DNA of 64,000 bases from Flexivirga alba (GTDB taxonomy: Bacteria > Actinomycetota > Actinomycetes > Actinomycetales > Dermatophilaceae), in the NCBI RefSeq assembly GCF_042661025.1, contig NZ_JBHSWH010000001.1:4526001-4590000 (forward strand), in the 5' to 3' direction. The notes below the pieces were generated by a model that was not told where the DNA came from, did no database searches, and saw nothing but the letters and a program-made list of their open reading frames with translations. How positions within the stretch are numbered: position 1 is the stretch's first letter; every line of letters starts with the position of its first letter. The position numbers were made by a program, and so were the translations under genes. This document shows, piece after piece, positions 1 through 9,012 of this stretch.

Positions 1-777
1 CGCGACCGCGACCGGCTGGCCCAACTGGCGGTGCCGGCCACGCTCCGACAGCGCGATTTCGTCAGCTCCGGCGAGCGCCAACTCGAGCAGCTGCGCCACG
101 AGATCGACCCACTGGCACGCAAACTCGCGGCCCGGATGACCGCCCGCGAGCGCGCCGGACGCGGCAGCATCGACGTGCGCCGCACCTTGCGCGCCTCCAT
201 GTCCACCGGCGGTGTGCCGATCAAACCGGCATACCGCAACCGAGCGCCGCACCGCCCCGACCTCGTGCTGTTGGCCGACCTGTCCGGCTCGGTGGGCGGC
301 TTCTCGACGTTCACCATGCTGCTGATGCAGGCGTTGCACCAGCACTTCCGCCGCGTGCGGGTCTTCGGCTTCGTCAGCAGCACCGCCGAGATCACCGACG
401 TCGTGCACGAGTTGCCGCCGGGCACGTCGCTGACCAGTTGGGCGCTGAGCACGCCGGAGCTGATCGGCCGCGGCACCAACTCCAGCTACGGCTGGGCGCT
501 GCGCACCTTCGCCCGCGGCCATCTCGACGCCATCACCAAACGATCGACGGTGCTGGTTTTGGGCGACGCCCGCAACAACTACGGCGACCCGAACGTCGCC
601 GATCTCGAGCGGGTGCGTGACCGTGCGCGGCACATCGCCTGGCTCAACCCGGAGCCGAGATCGCTGTGGGGTCAAGGGGACTCGGCCGTGCGGAGCTATC
701 GAGAAGCGGTGCCCATGCACGAATGCCGGAACCTGGACCAGTTGCGCGACTTCGTCGCCGACACGATGCCTACTTGA
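1..777 (+). CDS. VWA-domain (CoxE-like) protein, 5' end outside window
   Basis: The frame is open from base 1, so the true start lies upstream; 258 residues are visible. A von Willebrand A fold is indicated by a MIDAS motif DLSGS at visible residues 93-97, a downstream RGTNSS segment that supplies the MIDAS threonine, and a later LGDARNN strand-loop carrying an acidic metal-site residue. The RT..AS segment before the VWA domain is typical of CoxE/YehP-like proteins, which usually work with a MoxR-type AAA+ ATPase in metal insertion or complex remodelling; any such partner would be upstream of the window. No signal peptide or membrane segment is visible, so it is probably cytoplasmic. The family is clear; the substrate is unknown. 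Confidence 0.85.
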   Translation, partial: RDRDRLAQLAVPATLRQRDFVSSGERQLEQLRHEIDPLARKLAARMTARERAGRGSIDVRRTLRASMSTGGVPIKPAYRNRAPHRPDLVLLADLSGSVGGFSTFTMLLMQALHQHFRRVRVFGFVSSTAEITDVVHELPPGTSLTSWALSTPELIGRGTNSSYGWALRTFARGHLDAITKRSTVLVLGDARNNYGDPNVADLERVRDRARHIAWLNPEPRSLWGQGDSAVRSYREAVPMHECRNLDQLRDFVADTMPT

Positions 778-851
778 GGGCGCGGCTGACCCGCTTCGGC
801 ATACTGGCTGCCACCATGACTCTCATTCTGAACAAGCACAGGAGGCTTGGG

Positions 852-2144
852 ATGCGTTGGCGTTGCAGGGAGCTTGCGACTCGCATCGCCAATGCAGAAC
901 AAGCCACCATGCCTTTTCGAGTGACCGCTGCTGCCCTGGGCGCAGCCATACTCCTGAGCGCAACTGCGCCCGCGTATGCCGCCACCGACGCGGCCGGCGC
1001 ACCGTCCGAGGTGCGGTTCAGCACCGCGCGCGGTGACGCACCTGACTTGCACCCGGGCGTCTACCAGACCACCGCACCGAGCGGTAGCACCGAGCGCTAC
1101 GCCGCGATCAAACGCCGCAAGGACGCAGCGGTGACGGTGGCGATCTTCGGTTCCGTGGACGCGGACATCACCACCTCCGACGGCAACACCACGTGCTCCG
1201 ACAGCGGCGTCAGCCTGAGCAACAGCGACACCGGCTACACCTTCGTGTATGTCGACGGCGCAGAAGGCAAGCGCCAGTCCTATCAGTCCGACGACTGCAA
1301 GACCGCCACCGACCTGATCCTGCAGATCAAGGCCTCCTCCTCTTCATCCTCCGCCACAGCGAGCGGACCCTTGCAATTTGCCGTCACGGTCGAGCCGAAG
1401 ATCGAGAACCTCGGGTCCCCCGCGCCCAAGAGCCAGCAGAACGAGATCAAGGCTCCGAGCAAGAGCGGCGATGCCCGCACGCTCAGCGACCAGCTGTTCG
1501 CCGCCACCAGCCTGCCGCCGGGCAGCTATCCGGTCGACCTGACGCCGGGCAAGCTCGCCGTCGCCCGGATCCGTGTCGGCTGGGGGCAGCGGCTCGCGGC
1601 TTCGGTCGACGCACCGCGCAACGGCAGCAATTTCGCGCCGGACGAATCGCTCGAGCTAACGGTCGCTGCCTTCAGCCCGCAGTGGGCTCCGGTGGGTGGC
1701 GGCAGCGGCTCACAGTTGCTCTTCAAGAACGAGTCGACCGAGCAGACCGCGGGCACCTACACGGCGCCGGTCAATGCGGCCAATCGCAACGTCAGCTACG
1801 ACACCGCGGGTGACGTCGGGACCAGCGAGGCGCAGTGGACCACCGTCGCCGGCTGGTACTACGTCGTGGTGCAGCTCGGCGCGTCCGACAAGGGCGAGAA
1901 GCTCACCACGAAGAAGCTGCCCGCCCGACTGAACCTCGCGGTCAGCGGCTCCCCCACCGCCGGCCCGAGCTATGTCGCCGCCGACGGACAGGCTGCCGCA
2001 GCGCCACCTGCCACCGAGCTCAGCCAGGGCGGCAGCAGCGACTCGGGCTCGGGCAGCACCACGATGCTGCGAGTCGCGGGTTCGGCGCTCGTCATCGCTC
2101 TCGCGGCGGGCGTCATCGCCCTGTTGCTGCGACGCCGCGCCTGA
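852..2144 (+). CDS. Secreted, C-terminally membrane-anchored protein of unknown function
   Basis: I chose the ATG at 852 because an AGGAGG ribosome site sits six bases upstream; the frame is open further 5' but without such a site. The 430-residue product starts with an Arg-rich n-region, a hydrophobic stretch and a probable cleavage after AYA (about residue 43). The extracellular part (about 44-400) is rich in Ser, Thr, Gly and Ala and contains two regions that look like beta-sandwich domains. It ends with a Gly/Ser linker, a single membrane helix (about 405-426) and an RRRA tail, giving type I topology. There is no sortase motif. It follows the VWA gene by 74 bases. I do not recognise a characterised family. 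Confidence 0.75.
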   Translation: MRWRCRELATRIANAEQATMPFRVTAAALGAAILLSATAPAYAATDAAGAPSEVRFSTARGDAPDLHPGVYQTTAPSGSTERYAAIKRRKDAAVTVAIFGSVDADITTSDGNTTCSDSGVSLSNSDTGYTFVYVDGAEGKRQSYQSDDCKTATDLILQIKASSSSSSATASGPLQFAVTVEPKIENLGSPAPKSQQNEIKAPSKSGDARTLSDQLFAATSLPPGSYPVDLTPGKLAVARIRVGWGQRLAASVDAPRNGSNFAPDESLELTVAAFSPQWAPVGGGSGSQLLFKNESTEQTAGTYTAPVNAANRNVSYDTAGDVGTSEAQWTTVAGWYYVVVQLGASDKGEKLTTKKLPARLNLAVSGSPTAGPSYVAADGQAAAAPPATELSQGGSSDSGSGSTTMLRVAGSALVIALAAGVIALLLRRRA

Positions 2145-2159
2145 CCAGCCTGGCGGGAA

Positions 2160-3370
2160 CTACGGCTTCTGCCACTTGTAGGTGGCGCCGTCGGCGACAC
2201 ACTTCAGGGTCTGGGTGCCACTCGCGTCGTTCTCGAAGGTGCCGGCGTCCTGCCACTGGCAGGTTCCGCCGGCAGCGGCTTCACCCGGGGTCAGGCCCCC
2301 TTGTCCGAGGAGCTCGGCAACCAGATGCCGAGCAGCGCGGCGATCGCGACCACGGGCACCAGCACCAGTCCGACCTTCCGGCCGGTCAACGACTTGGTGG
2401 ACGAGCCTGACGGCGGGACCGCGCGGTTCGGGGCAGCACTCGGTGCGCCCTGGGTGCGGGTGGCCTCCTGCGCATGCTGGTGCAATTGCCGGGTCGCGGC
2501 GTCGGGCACGTGGGTTGCCGCGGGGGCGGTGAACGCTTCGACCTGGCCTGTCGCAATCCGCACCGGGACGACGATCTCCTGCTGGTCCACCCACGACAGG
2601 TCGGGCGTCTCCAGTGCATCAGCTGCCGCGCCGGCCGACGGCGGGCGCCCCTTCGGGTCCGGGTCGGCCAGGTCGGTCACGACCCGCCACAGCATGTCCG
2701 GGATGCCGTCCGGTCGCGGCGGCACCTGGTCGCGGCTGCGCCGGATCTCGTCGGGCCGGTGCGCGGTGAGTAACTGGAAGGCGACGATGCCCGCGGCATA
2801 CAGATCGAAACCGGGTGCCGGGTCGGCGCCGGCCAGTTGCTCGGGCGCCAGGTAACCGCGGGTGCCGAGGACGACCGACGTTGTCGTCATACGAGGTGAA
2901 TCCGTGGGCACCGCGATGCCGAAGTCGGTAAGCATCAGGTGTGGCCGCCCGGCACCCGTTGCGGCGAGCAACAGGTTCGCCGGCTTCACGTCACGATGTA
3001 TGACGCCTGCGCCGTGCACGGCCTCCAGGGCTCGCAACAGTTGGCGCAGCAGCTCGGCGACATACCGGGGCGGCAGCCTGCGGTGGTCGCGCAGCAGGTC
3101 GCTGACCGCGCCGCCGTCGACCAGCGGCATGGTGAACAGCACCCGATCGTCCTCGCCCGCCCAGCCGATCGGGGTCACCACGTTGGGGTGATGAATGCGG
3201 GTGCTCTGCTCGCGCATGAAGCGCAGCAGGGCGCCCGCGTCGGACTGCCGCAGCACCTTCGCGGCGAGCGTGCGGTCGTGCTTGCGGTCGTGAACCTGCC
3301 AGACCGAGCCCATACCGCCCTCGCCGATGATGTCGATCAGCTCATAGCGGCCTGCGAATACCTCTCCCAC
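2160..3370 (-). CDS. Membrane Ser/Thr protein kinase (PknB type), apparent -1 frameshift near the 3' end
   Basis: The GTG start gives a complete Hanks-type kinase domain: glycine loop GEGGMG at 16-21, ATP lysine K38, catalytic HRDVKPAN with D127, and DFG at 149-151. A linker rich in Ala, Thr and Pro leads to one membrane helix (about 333-352). The open frame stops at 2291, but one extra G in the run at 2296-2300 joins it to a 44-residue extracellular tail with two cysteines (TCQWQ and LKCVAD), giving 403 residues and a stop at 2160. PASTA repeats are absent; the small two-Cys tail would be the sensor. The protein likely phosphorylates cytoplasmic targets in response to an envelope signal. It converges on the preceding secreted-protein gene. 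Confidence 0.85.
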
Positions 3371-3397
3371 GAGTCAGCAGGATGCCAGAAACTCCCG

Positions 3398-4246
3398 TCA
3401 GCCGAGGTTCGCGGGGTCGGGGCCGGTGCGCAGATCGCGGTTGAGAGTCGCGATCGTCGCGAGGTCGTCCTCGGTCAGCTCGAAACCGAAGACGTCGAAG
3501 TTCTCGGCGATGCGAGACGGGGTGACCGACTTCGGGATGACCACGTTGCCGATCTGCAGGTGCCACCGCAGGATCACCTGAGCTGGCGACTTGCCGATCC
3601 GCTGCGCGATCTGCCCAATCACCGGATCGGTCAACACGTCGCCGCCCGACGCCAGCGGGCTCCAGGCCTCGGTCACGATGCTGTTCGCGGCGTGGAACAC
3701 GCGCAGCTTCTCCTGCTGCAGGTATGGGTGCAGCTCGATCTGGTTGATCGCCGGGAACTCGCCGAGCTCGTCGCGGACCCGCTGCAGCTGGTCGATGCCG
3801 AAGTTGCAGACGCCGGCCGCCCGGATCCGACCGTCGTCGCGCAGCTTCAACAGCGCCCGGAAGGTGTCGACGTACTTGTCCTGCTTCGGGGCCGGCCAGT
3901 GCACGAGATAGAGGTCGACGGACCGTCCCAGTCGCTTCTCCGAGGCATCGAACGCACGAAGCGTCTCGTCATACCCGTGGTCGTCGTTCCACACCTTGGT
4001 GGTCAGGAACACCTCATCGGCGGACAGCTCCGAGCGGCCGAGTGCCTCGCCGACACCCGCCTCGTTGCCGTAGAGGCGGGCGGTATCGATGTGTCGGTAT
4101 CCGGTTTCCAGGGCGGCGGTCACCGCCGCTCCGACCTCGCGATCGGGCACCTGCCACACGCCGAACCCGAGTTGCGGGATGGGCACCTCTCCGCTTCGCC
4201 CGCGGAGGGCGATGGTGGGCACGAGGTTGTTGTCCTGATCGCTCAT
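3398..4246 (-). CDS. Aldo/keto reductase, NADPH-dependent
   Basis: The product is 282 residues, normal for the family. The AKR catalytic tetrad is visible as D54 and Y59 in DTARLYGNE, K84 in TTKVW and H116 in YLVHW; the late IPKSV and SRIAEN segments bind the 2'-phosphate of NADPH. I chose the ATG of MSDQDNN because the extension to 4327 adds a low-complexity leader not expected in the family. The closest relatives are actinobacterial 2,5-diketo-gluconate-reductase-like enzymes, which reduce assorted aldehydes and ketones; the true substrate cannot be read from sequence. It is monocistronic and divergent from the carboxylase gene about 100 bases away. Confidence 0.88.
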   Translation of the reverse strand: MSDQDNNLVPTIALRGRSGEVPIPQLGFGVWQVPDREVGAAVTAALETGYRHIDTARLYGNEAGVGEALGRSELSADEVFLTTKVWNDDHGYDETLRAFDASEKRLGRSVDLYLVHWPAPKQDKYVDTFRALLKLRDDGRIRAAGVCNFGIDQLQRVRDELGEFPAINQIELHPYLQQEKLRVFHAANSIVTEAWSPLASGGDVLTDPVIGQIAQRIGKSPAQVILRWHLQIGNVVIPKSVTPSRIAENFDVFGFELTEDDLATIATLNRDLRTGPDPANLG

Positions 4247-4347
4247 GCTGGGGCCAACACCACTCGCCCCTCGTGTATGCCGGGGCGCAATCACCGTCTC
4301 ACGACCCGAACACGTGACGCCCGTCACGCGCCGATAAGGTCAGCCGC

Positions 4348-6197
4348 ATGCCGCAACTGCAGCCACCCCACGAAGTTTCTCCCCCGCTGCGCTCCTCCGA
4401 ATACTTCGCGGGGACCCCGTTCGGGAAGGTTCTGATCGCCAACCGAGGTGAGATCGCCGTGCGAGTCGCACGCGCCTGCACTGACGCCGGGCTCGGTTCG
4501 GTCGCCGTGTATGCCGAGCCGGACCGGGACGCCCTGCACGTGCGCGTCGCCGACGAGGCCTACTCGTTGGACGGTTCGACGCCCGGCGACTCCTACTTGA
4601 TGGGTGACAAGCTGCTCGAGATCGCGCAACGCTCCGGCGCGGACGCGGTCCACCCCGGCTACGGATTCCTTTCCGAGAACGCCGAATTCGCACAGTCCGT
4701 CCTTGATGCGGGACTCACCTGGATCGGCCCTCCCCGGCTGCGATCGACAGTCTCGGCGACAAGGTCAAGGCCCGGCACATCGCGACGGCCGCCGGAGCAC
4801 CGCTGGTCCCTGGCACCAAGGACCCGGTCGGCGGCGCCGACGAGGTCGTCGCCTTCGCGAAGGAACACGGCCTCCCGGTGGCGATCAAGGCTGCGTATGG
4901 CGGCGGCGGCCGCGGCCTGAAGGTCGCCCGCACCATCGAGGAGATCCCCGAGCTCTTCGACTCCGCCGTGCGTGAGGCCGTCACCGCGTTCGGTCGCGGC
5001 GAATGCTTCGTCGAGCGCTTCCTGGACAAGCCGCGACACGTCGAAACCCAGTGCCTCGCAGACGCTTTCGGCAACGTGGTCGTGGTCTCCACCCGTGACT
5101 GCTCCTTGCAGCGCCGCAACCAGAAGTTGGTGGAGGAGGCGCCCGCGCCATACCTCTCGGACGGGCAGCATGACGAGCTGGTCCGCGCGTCCAAGGCGAT
5201 CCTGACAGCGGCCGGTTATGTCGGGGCGGGGACGTGTGAGTTCCTCGTCGCCCAGGACGGCACCATCAGCTTCCTGGAGGTCAACACCCGCCTGCAGGTC
5301 GAGCATCCGGTCTCCGAGGAGGTCACCGGCATCGACCTGGTGCGTGAGCAGTTCCGCATCGCCGCCGGCGAAGAGCTCGGGTATGCCGACCCCACCCCGC
5401 ACGCGCACTCCATCGAGTTCCGGATCAACGGCGAAGACGCCGGGCGCGGCTTCCTGCCGGCACCCGGCACGGTCGAAACCTTCACAGCACCAAGCGGACC
5501 CGGCGTGCGCGTCGACTCCGGGGTCGTGTCCGGCGACGTCATCGGCGGCGCGTTCGACTCGATGCTCGCCAAGCTGATTGTGACCGGACGGACCCGCAGG
5601 GAGGCGCTGGAACGCTCGCGCCGCGCCCTCGCCGAGATGGTCGTCGAGGGTATGCCGACGGTGCTCCCCTTCCACCGCGCGGTCGTCGCGGACCCGGCTT
5701 TCGCGACGGACGACGAGACGCCTTTCGCCATACACACCACGTGGATCGAGACCGAGTTCGACAACCAGATCGAGCCGTACGACGCCACCCCCGCCACCGG
5801 TCAGGACAACGAGGAACCGACGCCCCGACAATCGTTCGTCGTCGAGATCGACGGTCGCCGCCACCAGCTCACGCTGCCGGGCGACCTGCAACTCGGTGGT
5901 GGCGGCGCAGCTTCGCCTGCCGCCCGCCGGCGGGCACCGAAACGGTCACGCGCCGGCTCGGGCGCCGCGACCGTCTCCGGTGACGCGGTCACCGCGCCGA
6001 TGCAGGGCACCATCGTGAAAATCGTTGTCGCCGAAGGAGATCAGGTCGAGGTCGGTGACACCGTCGCCGTGCTCGAGGCGATGAAGATGGAGCAGCCGAT
6101 CACCGCACACCGGGCCGGCACCGTGTCCTCGATCAACTCCGCGGTCGGCGAGATGGTCCCCGCCGGTGCGGTGCTCGCGACGATTACATCAGCGTGA
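4348..6197 (+). CDS. Acetyl/propionyl-CoA carboxylase alpha chain (biotin carboxylase + BCCP), apparent -1 frameshift
   Basis: The protein carboxylates its own biotin with ATP and bicarbonate, then passes the carboxyl group to a separate carboxyltransferase. It opens with the biotin carboxylase signature GKVLIANRGEIAVR, then the ATP-grasp glycine loop GGGGRGLK, the EVNTRLQVEH segment and a C-terminal biotinyl domain with EAMKMEQ, the biotinylated lysine being about K580 of 616. Frame 1 is lost at the C run 4732-4735 and the protein continues in frame 3; adding one C restores an uninterrupted conserved sequence. The first 20 or so codons are unusual because they span a hairpin repeat (4366-4413), and no start codon lies between it and the conserved core. 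A TAAGGT -10-like hexamer seven bases before the ATG suggests a leaderless mRNA. Confidence 0.88.
4366..4413. repeat. Interspersed hairpin repeat, copy 1, inside the carboxylase 5' coding region
   Basis: CCCCACGAAGT at 4366-4376 pairs with ACTTCGCGGGG at 4403-4413 (one A/C mismatch) around a C/T-rich loop. The same arms, with a similar loop, recur at 24794-24839 on the same strand. Here the repeat is translated and forms the atypical N-terminus of the biotin carboxylase. Confidence 0.75.
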
Positions 6198-6815
6198 ACT
6201 GTCCTCGTTGAGCTCGTCGAGCTCGTCGACCCAGGCGCCGTGCTCGTCCCGAGCCCAACGCCGCGGAACCCGGCCGGTGCGCATCCCTCGGCGGGCTTGC
6301 GGATCCCGGAGGGCGTACGCAATGTGGCCGATGACGAGCAGCCCGAGGCCCAGGGCGAACCAGTCGTGGACGAAGGTCGCGCCGGAGCGCCAGGACAGCC
6401 GAACAAGTCCTGTCCAGTACATGAGGGCACCAGTGCCCAGCAGTACGCCGGTCGCGCCGGCCACCAGCCACGCGTTGATCTTCTGGCCGGCGTTGAACTT
6501 GCCGACCGGGATGGTGCCGTCTCGACGCGTGCGGCTGCCCAACCAGCGCCGGTCTGCGGGCGTGAAGCGGTTCAGCTGCCGCACGTCGGACCGGTACATC
6601 TTCGACGCTGCCCCGAGCAGCAGTGGCACGGGCAACGCGAGACCGCACCAGACGTGGACCATCTCGACCAGATGGCGGTGACCGACCGCCATCATGATCG
6701 GGCCGTTGTAGAGGATCGCCCCGGTCACGATGCACACGCCCACCAGAACCGCGAAGACCTTGTGCACCAGCCGCTCGGCGAGCGCGAACCGCTCGAGCTC
6801 GAGGTCGTCACTCAT
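6189..6815 (-). CDS. Cytochrome b-type membrane subunit (formate-dehydrogenase gamma/cyt b561 fold)
   Basis: The 208-residue protein has four hydrophobic segments (about 20-40, 50-70, 115-135 and 145-165) with histidines placed to bind haem: HK in helix 1, GHRHLVEMVHVW near helix 2 and VHDW/IGHIAY in the last two helices. This is the pattern of diheme cytochrome b subunits that link a periplasmic or extracytoplasmic oxidoreductase to the quinone pool. Its start overlaps the end of the molybdenum protein gene by eight bases, so the two are co-translated and probably form one complex. Its 3' end overlaps the convergent carboxylase gene by nine bases. Confidence 0.8.
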   Translation of the reverse strand: MSDDLELERFALAERLVHKVFAVLVGVCIVTGAILYNGPIMMAVGHRHLVEMVHVWCGLALPVPLLLGAASKMYRSDVRQLNRFTPADRRWLGSRTRRDGTIPVGKFNAGQKINAWLVAGATGVLLGTGALMYWTGLVRLSWRSGATFVHDWFALGLGLLVIGHIAYALRDPQARRGMRTGRVPRRWARDEHGAWVDELDELNEDSSR

Positions 6816-7494
6816 CGATGATCCCGTTCAGCGGGTAGCCGCGGTCCTCCCAGTAACCCGGCCGATTGTCCGGCGTGACCTCGATCTCCGAGAGCCACTT
6901 GGTTCCCTTGTAGCCGTACATCGAACCCGCGTAGATTCGCACCGGTCCGCCGTGATCATGAGTGACCGGCTTGCCGTACATCGTCAGCACCACGATGGCG
7001 TCGTCGGCACGGGCCTGCTCCAGTGTCATGTTGACGGAGTAGACGCCGTCGAACGAGTGGTAGCGCACACCGACCGCGGCGTCGGTAGGGGCAGCCCGCT
7101 CGAGCAGGTCTGCCACCCGGACCCCGCTCCACGGCACGTCGGGAACCTGCCAGCCGGTCACGCAGTGGAACGTGTCGGTGAAGGAGGTCTGGGGCAGCGC
7201 CTGAAGGTCGGCGTAGGAGTATGTCGCGGTGTTTTCGACCAGCCCTGAGACCTTGAGGGTGTAGAACCGGGTGCCACGTCGGGCGACCGTGCCGCTGACC
7301 GAGTAGTAGCGCCAGGTGTCGCCGAGCGGGATCAGCGCACTGAGGCCGGTCGGGTCTCGCAACTGGACCGGGGCCAGCAACCTGCTCAGCTCGGTCTGAA
7401 TCCTGCTTCCGGCGATGACCCCGATTGCGCCGAGTCCGAGGAGGCCGAGTACAACGCGGCGGCCGACCGGCGCACCGTCATCGCTTGCGGCCAC
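6808..7494 (-). CDS. Sulfite-oxidase-like molybdopterin oxidoreductase
   Basis: The GTG at 7494 gives 228 residues beginning with a short charged n-region and a membrane anchor (VLGLLGLGAIGVIAG). The SUOX-type molybdopterin fold follows: the molybdenum-ligand cysteine lies in DTFHCVTGW, the GVRVADLL and THDHGGPVR segments line the cofactor site, and the C-terminus has the YKGTKW stretch seen in MsrP/YedY relatives. I prefer this start because extending upstream runs through the overlapping small-protein gene in another frame. Together with the downstream cytochrome b it should form a membrane oxidoreductase; the substrate may be sulfite, a sulfoxide or another oxo compound. Confidence 0.82.
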   Translation of the reverse strand: MAASDDGAPVGRRVVLGLLGLGAIGVIAGSRIQTELSRLLAPVQLRDPTGLSALIPLGDTWRYYSVSGTVARRGTRFYTLKVSGLVENTATYSYADLQALPQTSFTDTFHCVTGWQVPDVPWSGVRVADLLERAAPTDAAVGVRYHSFDGVYSVNMTLEQARADDAIVVLTMYGKPVTHDHGGPVRIYAGSMYGYKGTKWLSEIEVTPDNRPGYWEDRGYPLNGIIDE

Positions 7495-7669
7495 GAAGAC
7501 CAGACCAGCCGACGAGGGCTCCGACGACCAGGACGATGGGTCCGATGATCGCCCATGTTGTGGTCCCACTCATGGAGCTGCCACCGATGACGCCAGCGCC
7601 CTGCAGCGTCCAGAGCAGTCCGATCAGGACGAGGACCACTCCGACGACAACCCACAGCGGCTTGGCCAT
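7478..7669 (-). CDS. Small two-helix membrane protein
   Basis: This 63-residue protein (MAKPLWVVV start) has two hydrophobic helices (about 4-26 and 38-57) separated by a Gly/Ser turn and ends in RGRKR, predicting a hairpin with both ends in the cytoplasm. Its 3' end overlaps the molybdenum-protein gene start by 17 bases, and it lies 31 bases downstream of the TetR gene, so it belongs to the same transcription unit. Similar short proteins are common in actinobacteria; the function is unknown. Confidence 0.65.
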   Translation of the reverse strand: MAKPLWVVVGVVLVLIGLLWTLQGAGVIGGSSMSGTTTWAIIGPIVLVVGALVGWSGLRGRKR

Positions 7670-7700
7670 GAATCCATTGCACCACGGAACGGGTGTCGTA

Positions 7701-8357
7701 TCAGTGGCTGAGGCCGTAGTCCTCCAGGTCGGCGTCGCCGATCGCACGCAGGACCAGGGTGACCATCGAACGCAAGTAAGCAGGTCGCTCAGCCGCCGAG
7801 GTGGCGAGCAGTCCGTTGAGCACGACGCCGTCCAGGCTCGCGACAATGGCCTCCGCTCGCAGCCGTGCGGCCGACTTCTCGGTGCGGCAGACGATGTTCT
7901 CGACGATGTCGGTCAGATTCGTCCGCCACGCCACGATCGGCTCGCTCAATGACGGCGTCCGGCCGGCCTCGAGCGACAGCTCGGACATCGTGACGATCAG
8001 GTCCGGACTCTCCGACCACCGCATCAACATCTGGATCGTCGCGTCGATCGCCAGATCGATACCGTCGTCGCCGGTCGGACTCGGCAGCGACGCCCCGAGC
8101 GAGCGGACGTCGGCGTGCAGGGCAGCGGCGACGAAGCCACTGAGTGCCGTGAGCAGGGCAAGCCGGGTCCGGTAGTAGACCGAGCAGGTGCCCTCCGGCA
8201 TACCCGCTTCACGGTCGACCGCCCGGTGGGTCAGCCCGCGCATCCCCGATCGACCGACCACGGCGATTGCGCTGCGCAGCAACAACTCCTGGCGTGCGGC
8301 AGTGCCTTCGGGCGTCTGATGGGAGCGCTTGCGGGCGACTCGTCTACGGGCGGACAC
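7701..8357 (-). CDS. TetR-family transcriptional regulator
   Basis: The GTG start gives 218 residues. The N-terminal helix-turn-helix (about 20-65) contains the expected GLTHRAVDREAGMPEGTCSVYYRTR recognition pattern, here cited as its segments GLTHRAV and SVYYRT; an alpha-helical ligand domain follows. Upstream, two 12-base palindromes lie in the divergent intergenic region and are candidate operators. Its own operon continues into the small membrane protein, molybdenum protein and cytochrome b; the divergent target would be the 59-residue membrane protein at 8485. The ligand cannot be predicted. Confidence 0.85.
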   Translation of the reverse strand: MSARRRVARKRSHQTPEGTAARQELLLRSAIAVVGRSGMRGLTHRAVDREAGMPEGTCSVYYRTRLALLTALSGFVAAALHADVRSLGASLPSPTGDDGIDLAIDATIQMLMRWSESPDLIVTMSELSLEAGRTPSLSEPIVAWRTNLTDIVENIVCRTEKSAARLRAEAIVASLDGVVLNGLLATSAAERPAYLRSMVTLVLRAIGDADLEDYGLSH

Positions 8358-8425
8358 CCTTCACTTTCTCACGTCGTCGACACCGACGTGAGCAAGACCA
8401 CGTTGCGCCGATTTGCAATCGTCTT

Positions 8426-8460
8426 CTACAGGCGTAGTGTTGTGGTCACTACAAACGTAG
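8426..8460. promoter_or_regulatory. Two related 12-bp palindromic operator-like sites
   Basis: CTACAGGCGTAG (8426-8437) and CTACAAACGTAG (8449-8460) share CTACANNCGTAG and are spaced 23 bases start to start, about two helical turns. They sit between the TetR gene and the small membrane protein gene, just upstream of the latter's ribosome site. The divergent TetR protein is the natural candidate, but the CTAC/GTAG half-sites also resemble BlaI/CopY-type operators. Confidence 0.55.
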
Positions 8461-8484
8461 TTAACAAGACACCAGGAGTTCGCA

Positions 8485-8664
8485 ATGATCAACATCAACG
8501 CCTTCTTCATCGGCTTCGTGGTCATCAACGCGATCGCGCTCGCCCTGCTCGTCGGCTTCGCCGCCGTAGAACTCACGGGCTTCTTCGCCCGTAACCGCAA
8601 GCAGCGCATCGCGCGCCACGAGCCGTTCGCTCGCTACTACTCGCAGTTGGCACTCAGCCATTGA
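8485..8664 (+). CDS. Small single-pass membrane protein (59 aa)
   Basis: An ATG preceded by CAGGAG at good spacing opens a 59-residue frame: a short MININ leader, a long hydrophobic helix (about 5-32), then a basic cytoplasmic tail with RNRKQR and several aromatic residues. The putative double operator ends 24 bases upstream and a strong hairpin terminator follows 36 bases downstream, so the gene forms a compact monocistronic unit. That arrangement supports a real, regulated small protein. No family is recognised. Confidence 0.6.
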   Translation: MININAFFIGFVVINAIALALLVGFAAVELTGFFARNRKQRIARHEPFARYYSQLALSH

Positions 8665-8700
8665 CGAACCCGCGCGCACGGTCGCGCGGAGCACCACGAA

Positions 8701-8740
8701 AGCGGCGCCGCCTCGATTCCCCTTCCGAGACGGCGCCGCT
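8701..8740 (+). terminator. Hairpin terminator after the 59-aa gene
   Basis: A 15-base stem (8701-8715 with 8726-8740, one mismatch) around a ten-base loop; it is G/C rich and followed by TTCCTG rather than a T tract. Confidence 0.65.
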
Positions 8741-8811
8741 TCCTGCTGCCGGCGGGTGCCACGTAGATTGGTGTCCCGACAGTTGTCCACCGGCAGAACG
8801 GACCCCGCGCC

Positions 8812-9000
8812 GTGACAGCGCTCGTGAAATTCATCATTCTGACCATCGTCGTCATCGGCGTGATCGTCGGGCTGCGCACGCTACGCCCCAAGCTGCGCGA
8901 GCAGCGGTACCGCCGCTGGGAGAAGGCCGGCCTCCTGCCGCACCAGGTCGATCCGTATGCGCCTCGCGACCCGAAGGACCGGGACGACGAGCGCCGCTGA
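8812..9000 (+). CDS. Small membrane protein (62 aa)
   Basis: The GTG start gives a 62-residue product with an N-terminal membrane helix (about 3-24, KFIILTIVVIGVIVG) and a highly charged tail with RPKLREQRYRRW and a terminal DPKDRDDERR. Small proteins of this shape are common in actinobacteria; the function is unknown. It converges on the LpdA-type reductase gene, whose stop is 12 bases away. Confidence 0.55.
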   Translation: MTALVKFIILTIVVIGVIVGLRTLRPKLREQRYRRWEKAGLLPHQVDPYAPRDPKDRDDERR

Positions 9001-9012
9001 TTCGGAGGCGGC

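Noticed and set aside
2939..4435. 498-codon plus-strand frame opposite the kinase and aldo/keto reductase
   Set aside because: It is antisense to two well-supported genes; its codon pattern and composition are those of a high-GC shadow frame.
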